From Frigidibacter sp. ROC022 (GTDB lineage: Bacteria > Pseudomonadota > Alphaproteobacteria > Rhodobacterales > Rhodobacteraceae), in NCBI RefSeq assembly GCF_024723735.1, contig NZ_JANQDU010000004.1, forward strand, positions 310,001-374,000: a stretch of DNA of 64,000 nucleotides, written 5' to 3'. The first letter of the stretch is position 1. Each line of letters opens with the position of its first letter. Under the pieces are notes generated by a model that had not been told where the DNA came from, did no database searches, and was given only the letters and a program-made list of their open reading frames with translations. A program made the position numbers and the translations under genes. Below, one piece after another: positions 55,332 through 64,000 of this stretch.

Positions 55332-55606
55332 TCAGACCCAGCGGAACACCGCCGCGGCCCAGATCAGGCAGACGGCCAGCGCCCACCAGAGATTGGTCGA
55401 GATCAGCCCCAGCCAGGCCAGGCAGATGAAGGCCGAGCCGAGGAGCGAAATGAACAGCCGGTCGCCGCGCGTGGTCTCGATGCGCAGCACCCCGACGCGG
55501 GGCGTTTCCGGGTAGCGGATCGCCAGCACCGTCATGATGATCAGCAGCAGGGCGATGACGCCGAAGAAGATCGCGGTCGGCCAGGTCCATGCCATCCAGG
55601 CCATGA

Positions 55607-55610
<4 letters not shown>
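55332..55610 (-). CDS. DUF2160 family small membrane protein
   Basis: Integral membrane protein of 92 aa with two or three hydrophobic helices, overlapping the glpQ stop by 4 nt (ATGA). Segments AWMAWTWPTAIFFGVIALLL and IRYPETPRVGVLRIETTRGD fit the DUF2160 family that occurs in glycerol-transport operons. Its role in the transporter is unknown. Confidence 0.85.
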
Positions 55611-57326
<1,716 letters not shown>

Positions 57327-57327
<1 letters not shown>

Positions 57328-58403
57328 CACGCGGCCTCCCCGTTCAGACGCCAGTCATCGGCATAGACGCCGATCTTCTCGCGGGCGAAGGCCAGCCGGG
57401 TCATGTCGGCCGAGACCGGCCAGCCTTCGGGGGCGATGGCGTTGATTTCATGGCCGAAGAAATCGGCGCGGACGATCCGGTGCCGGCCGACGTCCTCGAT
57501 CCGGCGGACCTTGACCGGCAGGCCCTCGTCGGCGTTCAGCGTCACGAATTCCGGGCGGATGCCGATCTGCACCCGGCCCTGCGGTGCGCCGTAGCCGCGA
57601 TCCAGCGCGAGCTCGGTTCCCTCGACATAGGCCTTGCTGCCCTCGACCCTGGCGTCGATCAGATTCATCCCCGGCGAGCCGATGAAATAGCCGACGAAGG
57701 TATGCGCCGGGGTCTCGAACAGCTCTTCCGGCGTGCCCATCTGCACCACCCGGCCCTCGTGCATCACCACCACCTTGTCGGCGAAGGTCAGGGCCTCGGT
57801 CTGATCATGGGTGACATAGATCATCGTATGACCGAACTCGCGATGCAGCGACTTGAGCTGGGTCCGGAGCTCCCATTTCATATGCGGGTCGATGACCGTC
57901 AGCGGCTCGTCGAACAGGATGGCGTTCACATCGGCCCGGACCATGCCGCGGCCGAGGCTGATCTTCTGCTTGGCATCGGCGGTCAGCCCGCGCGCCTTGC
58001 GGCCCAGAACCGGGGTCATGCCGATCATCCCGGCGATCTCCTCGACCCGGGCGGCGATCTCGGCGGCGGGCAGGCCGCGGTTCTTCAGCGGGAAGGCCAG
58101 GTTGTCGCGCACCGTCATGGTGTCGTAGACGACCGGGAACTGGAACACCTGCGCGATGTTGCGCGCCGCGGTCGGCGCCATGGTCACGTCCTTGTCGCCG
58201 AACAGCACCCGGCCTTCCGACGGGGTCAGCAGGCCCGAGATGATGTTGAGCAGGGTCGTCTTGCCGCAGCCCGACGCGCCCAGAAGCGCATAGGCGCCGC
58301 CGTCCTCCCAGACGTGATCCATGGTCTTCAGTGCATAGTCTTCCTCGCCCCCGGGGTGGGGAAGATAGCTGTGCGCCAGACCCGATAGCGTGATGCGTGC
58401 CAT
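57327..58403 (-). CDS. glpT: Glycerol ABC transporter ATP-binding protein GlpT
   Basis: ATPase of 358 aa from ATG 58403 with a G-rich ribosome-binding site. Walker A is GASGCGKTT, the signature region is degenerate (TADAKQKISLGRGMVR) and Walker B is NAILFDEPLTVIDPH. A TOBE-like C-terminal domain follows. It forms a heterodimer with GlpS, and it is not the glycerol-3-phosphate permease of E. coli that has the same symbol. Confidence 0.88.
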
Positions 58404-58416
58404 GTGCTTGCCCCCC

Positions 58417-59505
58417 TCAGGCTGCCGCCGCCGTGGCGGCCAGGGCCACGAAAGTGCCGGCTTCGTCGAAGACATAGACCTGGTCCGGGTTCAGCCAGAC
58501 CGGCAGTTCGTCGCCGGACGACAGGTGGTGAACGCCCTCGGCCAGCGCGATCCAGCGGTCGCTGCCGTGGTCCAGATGCACGAAGGTTTCCGAGCCGGTG
58601 ATCTCGGTCACCGCCACCTTGCCGTGAAACTGCAGTGCCATGTCGGAATGCCGGCCCAGCCGCAGGTGAGAGGCGCGGAACCCGGCCGTGAAACGGCCAT
58701 CGGGCAGTGCCGCGAGCGGCCCCGAGGCCTCGACCGTCTGGCCCTCTCCGAACATCAACCTGTGCCCGGCCTTCGAAATCGTCAGGAAATTCATCGGCGG
58801 GTCCGAGAATACCCGCGCCGTGATGCGGTCCTTCGGGTGCCGGTAGACCTCGGGTGTCGGGCCGAACTGGGTGACGCGGCCCTGCCAGAGCGTCGCGGTA
58901 TTGCCGCCCAGCAGCAGCGCCTCTTCCGGTTCGGTCGTGGCATAGACGAAGACCGCGCCCTGTTCGGCGAAGATGCGCGGGATCTCGGCGCGGAGCTCTT
59001 CGCGCAGCTTGTAGTCGAGATTGGCCAGTGGCTCGTCCAGCAGCACCAGCCCGGCGCCCTTGACCAGCGCCCGGGCCAGGGCGCAGCGCTGTTGCTGGCC
59101 GCCCGACAGTTCCAGCGGCCGGCGGTCGAGATAGGGCCCGAGCTTCAGCATCTCGGCGACCTTGCCGACCTCGCGGTCGATCTCGGCCTTGCTGCGGCCC
59201 AGAAGTTTCAGGGGAGAAGCGATGTTGTCGCGGACGCTCAGCGTCGGGTAGTTGATGAACTGCTGATAGACCATCGCCACCTCGCGGTCCTGGACCCGAA
59301 CCCCGGTGACATCCCTGTCGTTCCACAGAACCCGCCCCGCGGTCGGCTGGTCCAGTCCCGCCATCAACCGCATCAGCGAGGTCTTGCCCGAGAGGGTCGG
59401 CCCCAGCAGCACGTTCATCGAGCCGGCTTCCAGCCGCAGGTCGGTCGGATGGATATGGGTCTGGCCGGCCACGACCTTGGCCACTCCCGCGAATTCCAGC
59501 GCCAT
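58417..59505 (-). CDS. glpS: Glycerol ABC transporter ATP-binding protein GlpS
   Basis: ATPase of 362 aa from ATG 59505 (GGGAGGGAGGA upstream). Walker A reads GPTLSGKTS, an unusual but functional variant typical of GlpS; signature [15 protein letters not shown] and Walker B LVLLDEPLANLDYK are normal. C-terminal TOBE-like domains follow. Confidence 0.9.
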   Translation of the reverse strand: MALEFAGVAKVVAGQTHIHPTDLRLEAGSMNVLLGPTLSGKTSLMRLMAGLDQPTAGRVLWNDRDVTGVRVQDREVAMVYQQFINYPTLSVRDNIASPLKLLGRSKAEIDREVGKVAEMLKLGPYLDRRPLELSGGQQQRCALARALVKGAGLVLLDEPLANLDYKLREELRAEIPRIFAEQGAVFVYATTEPEEALLLGGNTATLWQGRVTQFGPTPEVYRHPKDRITARVFSDPPMNFLTISKAGHRLMFGEGQTVEASGPLAALPDGRFTAGFRASHLRLGRHSDMALQFHGKVAVTEITGSETFVHLDHGSDRWIALAEGVHHLSSGDELPVWLNPDQVYVFDEAGTFVALAATAAAA

Positions 59506-59523
59506 GTTCCTCCCTCCCTTCGT

Positions 59524-61110
59524 TCAGACCGCGGCCCGCAGCCCCTCCGGCTTGGCCTCGGCCATGAAGTCATCCAGTGCGGCGATCTGCTCTGCCGTCA
59601 TCCGCAGGCCCAGCTTGGACCGCCGCCAGACCACGTCCTCGGCGGTGCGGGCATATTCGTGATGCATCAGCCAGCGCACTTCCGCCTCGGACAGGGTCCC
59701 GCCGAAATCGCGGCCCAGGGCCTCGGGGCTGTCGGCGCCGCCCAGAACCTCGGTCGCTTCGGTGCCATAGGCGCGGATCAGCCGTCCCGCCCAGTAGTCA
59801 TCCAGCCAGGGGTAGGCGTCGCGCAGACGGGCCGTCAGATCGGCGACCCCGTCCACCGGGAAGTCGCCCCCCGGCAGCGGCACGCCGGCCGTCCAGGCAG
59901 GTTCCTTCAGCCCCAGATGCGGCGCCAGCTTGTCCAGCGCGGCCTCGGCCAGCCGCCGGTATGTGGTGATCTTGCCGCCAAATACGTTCAGCAGCGGCGC
60001 CCCCCGGGTGTCGAGTAACAGCACATAGTCCCGCGTCGCCGCCGTCGCGGACTTGGCGCCGTCGTCGTAGAGCGGGCGCACCCCCGAATAGGTCCAGACG
60101 ATCTGATCGCGGGTCACGGGCTTGGCGAAATACTGGCTGGCGAAGGCGCAGAGGTAGTCCTGCTCCTCCTCGGTGCAGACGGCCGTTCCGGGTGCGCCGT
60201 CATGATCATGGTCGGTGGTGCCGATCAGGGTGAAGTCCTGTTCATAGGGGATCGCGAAGATGATCCGCCCGTCGCTGCCCTGGAAGAAATAGCAGCGGTC
60301 GTGATCGAACAGGCGGGCGGTCACGATATGGCTGCCCCGGACCAGCCGCACGCCTTCGCTCGAGTCGATCCCCAACGTCCCGCGCAGAACCTGCTCGACC
60401 CAGGGTCCACCGGCATTGACCACGGCGCGGGCCGTCACCTCGGCCGATTTGCCATCCCGTTCCACCGTGATCTGCCAGAGATCGCCCTGGCGCCGCGCCT
60501 CGGTCACCTTGGCGCGGGTCAGGACCGTGGCGCCGCGCGCCTCGGCATCGCGGGCGTTCAGAACGACCAGCCGCGAATCCTCGACCCAGCAGTCGGAGTA
60601 TTCGAAGGCCTTCCGGAATTTCGGGTTCAGCGGTCGTCCCGCAGGATCGGTCGTCAGGTCCAGCGTCCGGGTCGCGGGCAGGATCTTGCGGCCGCCGAGA
60701 TGGTCATAGAGGAACAGGCCGAACCGGATCAGCCATGCCGGCCGCCGGCCCCGGGTCCAGGGCATCACCACCGAGAGCAGCCGCGAGGTGGGCGTCTGCC
60801 CCTCGAACCGCATGCTCTTGTGATAGGGCAGCACGAAACGCATCGGCCAGGAGATGTGCGGCATCGCCTTCAGCAGCGTTTCGCGTTCGACCAGGGCCTC
60901 GCGGACCAGCCGGAACTCGAAATACTCCAGATAGCGCAGCCCGCCGTGGAACAGCTTGGTCGAGGAAGAGGATGTCGCCTGCGCCAGGTCGCCCATCTCG
61001 GCGAGGCAGACCTTGAGTCCCCGGCCGGCGGCGTCGCGGGCGATGCCGCAGCCGTTGATGCCGCCACCGATGACGAACAGGTCGTAGGGGCTGTCTTCGC
61101 CGAGTCGCAC
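59524..61110 (-). CDS. glpD: Aerobic glycerol-3-phosphate dehydrogenase GlpD
   Basis: Membrane-associated FAD enzyme of 528 aa that oxidises glycerol-3-phosphate to dihydroxyacetone phosphate. The dinucleotide motif DLFVIGGGINGCGIARDAAG is at the N-terminus and the HGGLRYLEYFEFRLVREAL segment is typical of GlpD. GTG at 61110 is preferred because GGGAG is 5 nt upstream; TTG 61122 is possible. It is the first gene of the operon. No glycerol kinase was assigned here with confidence (the FGGY kinase at 33089 is far away). Confidence 0.93.
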   Translation of the reverse strand: MRLGEDSPYDLFVIGGGINGCGIARDAAGRGLKVCLAEMGDLAQATSSSSTKLFHGGLRYLEYFEFRLVREALVERETLLKAMPHISWPMRFVLPYHKSMRFEGQTPTSRLLSVVMPWTRGRRPAWLIRFGLFLYDHLGGRKILPATRTLDLTTDPAGRPLNPKFRKAFEYSDCWVEDSRLVVLNARDAEARGATVLTRAKVTEARRQGDLWQITVERDGKSAEVTARAVVNAGGPWVEQVLRGTLGIDSSEGVRLVRGSHIVTARLFDHDRCYFFQGSDGRIIFAIPYEQDFTLIGTTDHDHDGAPGTAVCTEEEQDYLCAFASQYFAKPVTRDQIVWTYSGVRPLYDDGAKSATAATRDYVLLLDTRGAPLLNVFGGKITTYRRLAEAALDKLAPHLGLKEPAWTAGVPLPGGDFPVDGVADLTARLRDAYPWLDDYWAGRLIRAYGTEATEVLGGADSPEALGRDFGGTLSEAEVRWLMHHEYARTAEDVVWRRSKLGLRMTAEQIAALDDFMAEAKPEGLRAAV

Positions 61111-61186
61111 GTCGTCTCCCAAGCCGGTTTCGCCGCGAAGGAACCACGCAACGCGGATTCACGCAAGTGTGAAATCTTCGTTTTCT

Positions 61187-61225
61187 TTCATTTTGCGCTG
61201 CGGCATCTTCATTTTGCATCGCGGC
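61187..61225. promoter_or_regulatory. Tandem GlpR operator candidate
   Basis: TTCATTTTGC-N3-GCGGC occurs twice, at 61187-61204 and 61208-61225, exactly 21 nt apart (two helical turns), in the space between glpD and the divergent glpR. This is an excellent layout for cooperative binding by a DeoR-type repressor. A related TTCG-TTTTC element lies just upstream. Confidence 0.65.
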
Positions 61226-61272
61226 GAAGAAATCCGATTGCGATCCGCCGCGCATTTCGGGAAGGTGAGCAA

Positions 61273-62040
61273 ATGGCGCAAAGCTTTAGAAAACCGCAGA
61301 TTCTCGACATCGCCAGGATCGAAGGCCGGGTTCTGGTCGATGATCTGGCCGCCCGGATGGGGGTCACGGCACAGACCATCCGCAAGGACCTGAGCGAGTT
61401 GGCCGACGCCGGAAAACTGGAGCGGGTGCATGGCGGTGCGGTCCTGCCCTCGGGCACTTCGAACATCGCCTACGAGCAGCGCCGGGTGCTTCAAGGCAGC
61501 GCCAAGGCCGCGATCGGACGGGCGGTGGCGGCGGATATTCCGGCCAATGCCTCGCTCTTTCTCAACATCGGCACCACGACCGAAGCGGTAGCCCGCGAGT
61601 TGCTGGGGCATCAGAACCTGCTGGTGGTGACCAACAACATGAATGTGGCCAACATCCTGCTGGCCAACCCGGAATGCGAGATCATCCTGGCGGGCGGCAG
61701 GGTTCGGCGCTCGGACGGCGGGCTGGTCGGCAATCTGACCGTCTCGGTCATCGAACAGTTCAAGTTTGATTTCGCGGTGATCGGCTGTTCCGCGATGGAC
61801 GACGACGGCGATCTTCTGGACTTCGACCTGCAGGAAGTCGGCGTCAGCCAGACCATCCTGCGGCATTCCCGCAGCGCCTTCCTTGTCTCGGATCACAGCA
61901 AGCTCCTGCGCTCGGCGCCGGTGCGGATCAGTTCGCTGTCCGCGATCGACACATTCTACACCGACCGTGCACTGCCCGAGGGGCTGGCCCGGAAATGCCG
62001 GGACTGGAAAACCGAAGTCCGGCTCTGCGGCAGCGACTAG
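61273..62040 (+). CDS. glpR: DeoR family repressor, GlpR
   Basis: Repressor of 255 aa from ATG 61273 (AAGGTGAG upstream). HTH (RKPQILDIARIEGRVLVDDLAARMGVTAQTIRKDL, in part VLVDDLAARMGVTAQTIRKD) and the DeoRC effector domain with NIGTTTEAVARELLGHQNL and VIGCSAMDDDGDLLDFD. Divergence from glpD and the surrounding glycerol operon assign it as GlpR, sensing glycerol-3-phosphate. Confidence 0.9.
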   Translation: MAQSFRKPQILDIARIEGRVLVDDLAARMGVTAQTIRKDLSELADAGKLERVHGGAVLPSGTSNIAYEQRRVLQGSAKAAIGRAVAADIPANASLFLNIGTTTEAVARELLGHQNLLVVTNNMNVANILLANPECEIILAGGRVRRSDGGLVGNLTVSVIEQFKFDFAVIGCSAMDDDGDLLDFDLQEVGVSQTILRHSRSAFLVSDHSKLLRSAPVRISSLSAIDTFYTDRALPEGLARKCRDWKTEVRLCGSD

Positions 62041-62175
62041 GCTGCCGCCGGCGCCAAGACCCGGACTTCACTCTGCTGACCGCTGACGAATTCGTGTGCG
62101 GGGCGCCCTGCAATTGCCCGGCGCCGGTCCCCATTTCCGATGCCATATGCTTGCGGCCCCGAACCGGTCCGCGAA

Positions 62176-62204
62176 TTGACATGCCCCCGAGTGGGAATTA
62201 GTTA
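62176..62204 (+). promoter_or_regulatory. Sigma-70-like promoter of the IclR gene
   Basis: TTGACA (62176-62181), 17-nt spacer, TAGTTA (62199-62204) directly upstream of the operator-like repeat. The -10 is weak. Confidence 0.4.
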
Positions 62205-62217
62205 TCAATCCGATAAA

Positions 62218-62243
62218 TGAAACCGTGTTTCATACAATGAAAC
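62218..62243. promoter_or_regulatory. IclR operator candidate
   Basis: Perfect inverted repeat TGAAAC-CGT-GTTTCA at 62218-62232 with an additional TGAAAC at 62238-62243, 24 nt before the start of the IclR gene and just downstream of its promoter. The position is right for autorepression. Confidence 0.6.
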
Positions 62244-62266
62244 AAGAGCGGCGAGGGACCACCTGA

Positions 62267-63103
62267 ATGCACCAGGGGAGCACGACCGACCGAAATGGCG
62301 GCACGGGCTCGACGGATGGTCCGACCTACAAGGTCAACGTTCTGGAGCGCGCGATCTCCATCTTGCAGGCGTTTTCATCGGAAACGCCAAGGATGAGCCT
62401 GTCCGAGATCGCGCGGGCCACGGGTCTGCACCGGTCCACCGCCCTGCGGCTGCTCTCGACGCTGACTCATGCGGGCATGGTGAACCGCGATGCCGTCACG
62501 GGGCGCTATGCGCTCGGCTACGAGGTCATCGCCATGGCGGAAGTGGCCCGCATCGGGACCGGTATTGTCGATTGCGCGCGGCCGGTGATTCGGGAGATGT
62601 CCGAACGATTGAACGAAACCGTGGTGTTGTCGGTCCGGTCGGGTGACTTCCGGGTGAATGTCGAGCAGGTCATCGGCAATCAGGTGGTCCGGAGCGTTGT
62701 GGAACTGGGCAACCAGAAGCCGCTGACCATCGGCGTGCCCTCGCTGCTCATCCTGTCCAGCCTGCCGACCGAGGAGGTCCATGCCATTGCCGAGCGGGTC
62801 ATGCCGCTGACCCTGGCGCAGGACCCTGAGTTCTCGCTCGAGAAGCTGGACCGGCGCCTCACGCAGATCCGCAGCGACGGCTACTACATGAACATGACGC
62901 ATTTCCGCCCGGATGGCACACCCGGCTCGTCCGCGATCGCGGCTCCGATCAGGGCGCGGCGCGGAGAGGTGGTCGCGACGATCAGCGTCTCGCTTCCGAT
63001 CGGCCGGATGACCGAGGCGACACAGGCCGAGGCCATTGCCGAAGCACTGCGCGGCGCGGAAGAGGTCTCTGCCCGGCTGGGTCAGGCGGGGCACGCGGTA
63101 TAG
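62267..63103 (+). CDS. IclR family transcriptional regulator
   Basis: Regulator of 278 aa starting at ATG 62267 (GAGGG upstream). HTH region NVLERAISILQAFSSETPRMSLSEIARATGLHRSTALRLL, here in part LSEIARATGLHRSTALRLLS, around residues 45-70, then the ligand domain. It lies between glpR and a class IV aminotransferase gene on the opposite strand, so its target is not certain. Confidence 0.92.
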   Translation: MHQGSTTDRNGGTGSTDGPTYKVNVLERAISILQAFSSETPRMSLSEIARATGLHRSTALRLLSTLTHAGMVNRDAVTGRYALGYEVIAMAEVARIGTGIVDCARPVIREMSERLNETVVLSVRSGDFRVNVEQVIGNQVVRSVVELGNQKPLTIGVPSLLILSSLPTEEVHAIAERVMPLTLAQDPEFSLEKLDRRLTQIRSDGYYMNMTHFRPDGTPGSSAIAAPIRARRGEVVATISVSLPIGRMTEATQAEAIAEALRGAEEVSARLGQAGHAV

Positions 63104-63188
63104 CGACCGGCCCGGCATCCCGAAGGCCCGGCCAGCATGCTGTCGGGGGCGGGTATGGCGCCAGTTCTCGCTGCCCGGACGCGCGGCG

Positions 63189-64000
63189 CTACTTCGTGTC
63201 AGCTTCCACCAAAGCCTTGTAAAGGCATCTGATCCGGTCGAAGACCGGCCCGCGGCCACCCTGCGTGCCGACCGGCTTGCCGTCGATCTCGGCCACCGGG
63301 GTCTGGGCGCCGAAGCTGCCGGTGAGGAAGGCTTCGTCGGCGCCATAGGCTTCGTAGAGCGAGAAATTCTTCTGGAACACGGGAATGCCGTTGGCCTGGC
63401 AGAGCTGGATCACCTTGGCGCGGGTGACGCCGTTCATGCAGTAGTCGCCGGTCGAGGTCCAAACCTCGCCGCGCCGGACGATGAAGAAATTGCAGGCATT
63501 GGTGGTGTTCACGAATCCATGCGGGTCGAGCATCAGCGCTTCGTCGGCCCCGGCCTGTTCGGCCTGCAGGCAGGCGATCACGCAGTTCAGCTTGGAATGC
63601 GAGTTGAATTTCGGGTCCTGGCTGTTCGGCAGGCCCCGGACCTGCGGCACGGTCGCCAGGCGGATGCCCTTGGCCTGCAGGGCCTCCACCGGTTTCGAAT
63701 GCTCCATGATGATGACCACGGTCGGTCCGCTCTGCGACAGTTTCGGATGCTGGAACGGCCGGCTCTTGGGCCCCCGCGTCACCATCAGGCGGCAGTGCAC
63801 ATCGTGGGTCATGCCGTTGGCCTCGGCGGTGCGGCGCAGCGCTTCGGCCACTCCGGCACGATCCATGCCGATGTCGAGGTTCACCGCCTTGCAGCTGTCG
63901 AACAGCCGGTTCATGTGGTCCTCGAAAAAGGCCCATTTCCCGTTGTAGAGCCGCATCCCTTCCCACATCCCGTCGCCCAGCAGAAAACCGGAATCGTAGA
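63189..64000 (-). CDS. Aminotransferase class IV (D-amino-acid transaminase/BCAT-like), 5' end outside the window
   Basis: Frame runs off the right edge, so the N-terminus is missing. The visible part begins YDSGFLLGDGMWEGMRLYNG and shows fold-type IV features: the PLP-Lys region SHSKLNCVIACLQAEQAGADEALMLD (in part HSKLNCVIACLQAEQAGADE) and GVTRAKVIQLCQ. The substrate (D-alanine, branched-chain, 4-amino-4-deoxychorismate or amine) cannot be assigned. It is convergent to the IclR gene with an 85-nt gap. Confidence 0.85.
   Translation of the reverse strand, partial: YDSGFLLGDGMWEGMRLYNGKWAFFEDHMNRLFDSCKAVNLDIGMDRAGVAEALRRTAEANGMTHDVHCRLMVTRGPKSRPFQHPKLSQSGPTVVIIMEHSKPVEALQAKGIRLATVPQVRGLPNSQDPKFNSHSKLNCVIACLQAEQAGADEALMLDPHGFVNTTNACNFFIVRRGEVWTSTGDYCMNGVTRAKVIQLCQANGIPVFQKNFSLYEAYGADEAFLTGSFGAQTPVAEIDGKPVGTQGGRGPVFDRIRCLYKALVEADTK

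Noticed and set aside
61111-61122. TTG 61122 as glpD start
   Set aside because: Poor ribosome-binding site; GTG 61110 has GGGAG 5 nt upstream. The alternative is kept in the entry.

Overview
The base composition is high G+C, coding density is very high, and many genes overlap by 1-8 nt. Together with the gene content (RpoE-ChrR singlet-oxygen module, Tat-type N2O reductase cluster, GlpSTPQV-type glycerol importer, DUF6522), this points to a chromosomal segment of a Rhodobacteraceae/Paracoccaceae-type alphaproteobacterium with denitrification genes. No rRNA, tRNA, CRISPR array, IS element or phage gene was recognised.

Layout. (1) 1-6440 (+): a dipeptide-family ABC importer wrapped around a COG3964-type amidohydrolase/deacetylase and ending in a RidA protein. 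Two IclR regulators follow on the minus strand (6448-8049). A second, amino-acid-type ABC importer ends in a SelA-like PLP enzyme (8140-12372). The two operons look like halves of one uptake-and-degradation pathway for an acylated amino compound. (2) 12373-24170: nitrogen-oxide respiration. It holds nnrS, a pseudoazurin, nosRZDFYLX on the minus strand, a DUF6522 gene overlapping an N-terminal stub of an NsrR-like regulator, and a divergent group III truncated globin. FNR/NnrR-type palindromes sit before nnrS, pseudoazurin and nosR. (3) 24305-26956: a gamma-glutamyltransferase-family protein and a 2-hydroxyacid dehydrogenase. (4) 27316-43338: a carbohydrate island. It has a MalE-type ABC importer with an embedded DUF5060/DUF4038-like glycosidase, then (minus strand) an L-fucose/arabinose-isomerase-like protein, a split transketolase and an FGGY kinase. 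A divergent ribose-type ABC importer with a DUF2291 lipoprotein and a DeoR regulator closes the island. Isomerase + kinase + split transketolase + candidate apiosidase suggests D-apiose (or another branched/short sugar) catabolism. (5) 43361-49077: rpoE-chrR, divergent from an RpoE-type operon (FAD amine oxidoreductase, DUF1365, cyclopropane-synthase-like methyltransferase, SDR, DUF2177) resembling the furan-fatty-acid/oxidative-stress operon of Rhodobacter sphaeroides. (6) 49176-53369: an Hpt-domain protein, then a TetR regulator with a YbhGFS-like efflux system. (7) 53518-62040: the glycerol operon glpD-S-T-P-Q-DUF2160-glpV (minus), divergent from glpR, with tandem 21-bp-spaced operator-like repeats. 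(8) 62267-64000: an IclR regulator and the C-terminal part of a class IV aminotransferase that runs off the right edge.

Recurring themes. Four of the five solute-binding-protein genes are followed by a strong GC hairpin without a T-run, before the next cistron of their operon; the fifth, glpV, is last in its operon. Most operons are tightly coupled by ATGA/TGATG overlaps. The least described parts are the amidohydrolase/SelA/RidA double-transporter island and the candidate apiose island.
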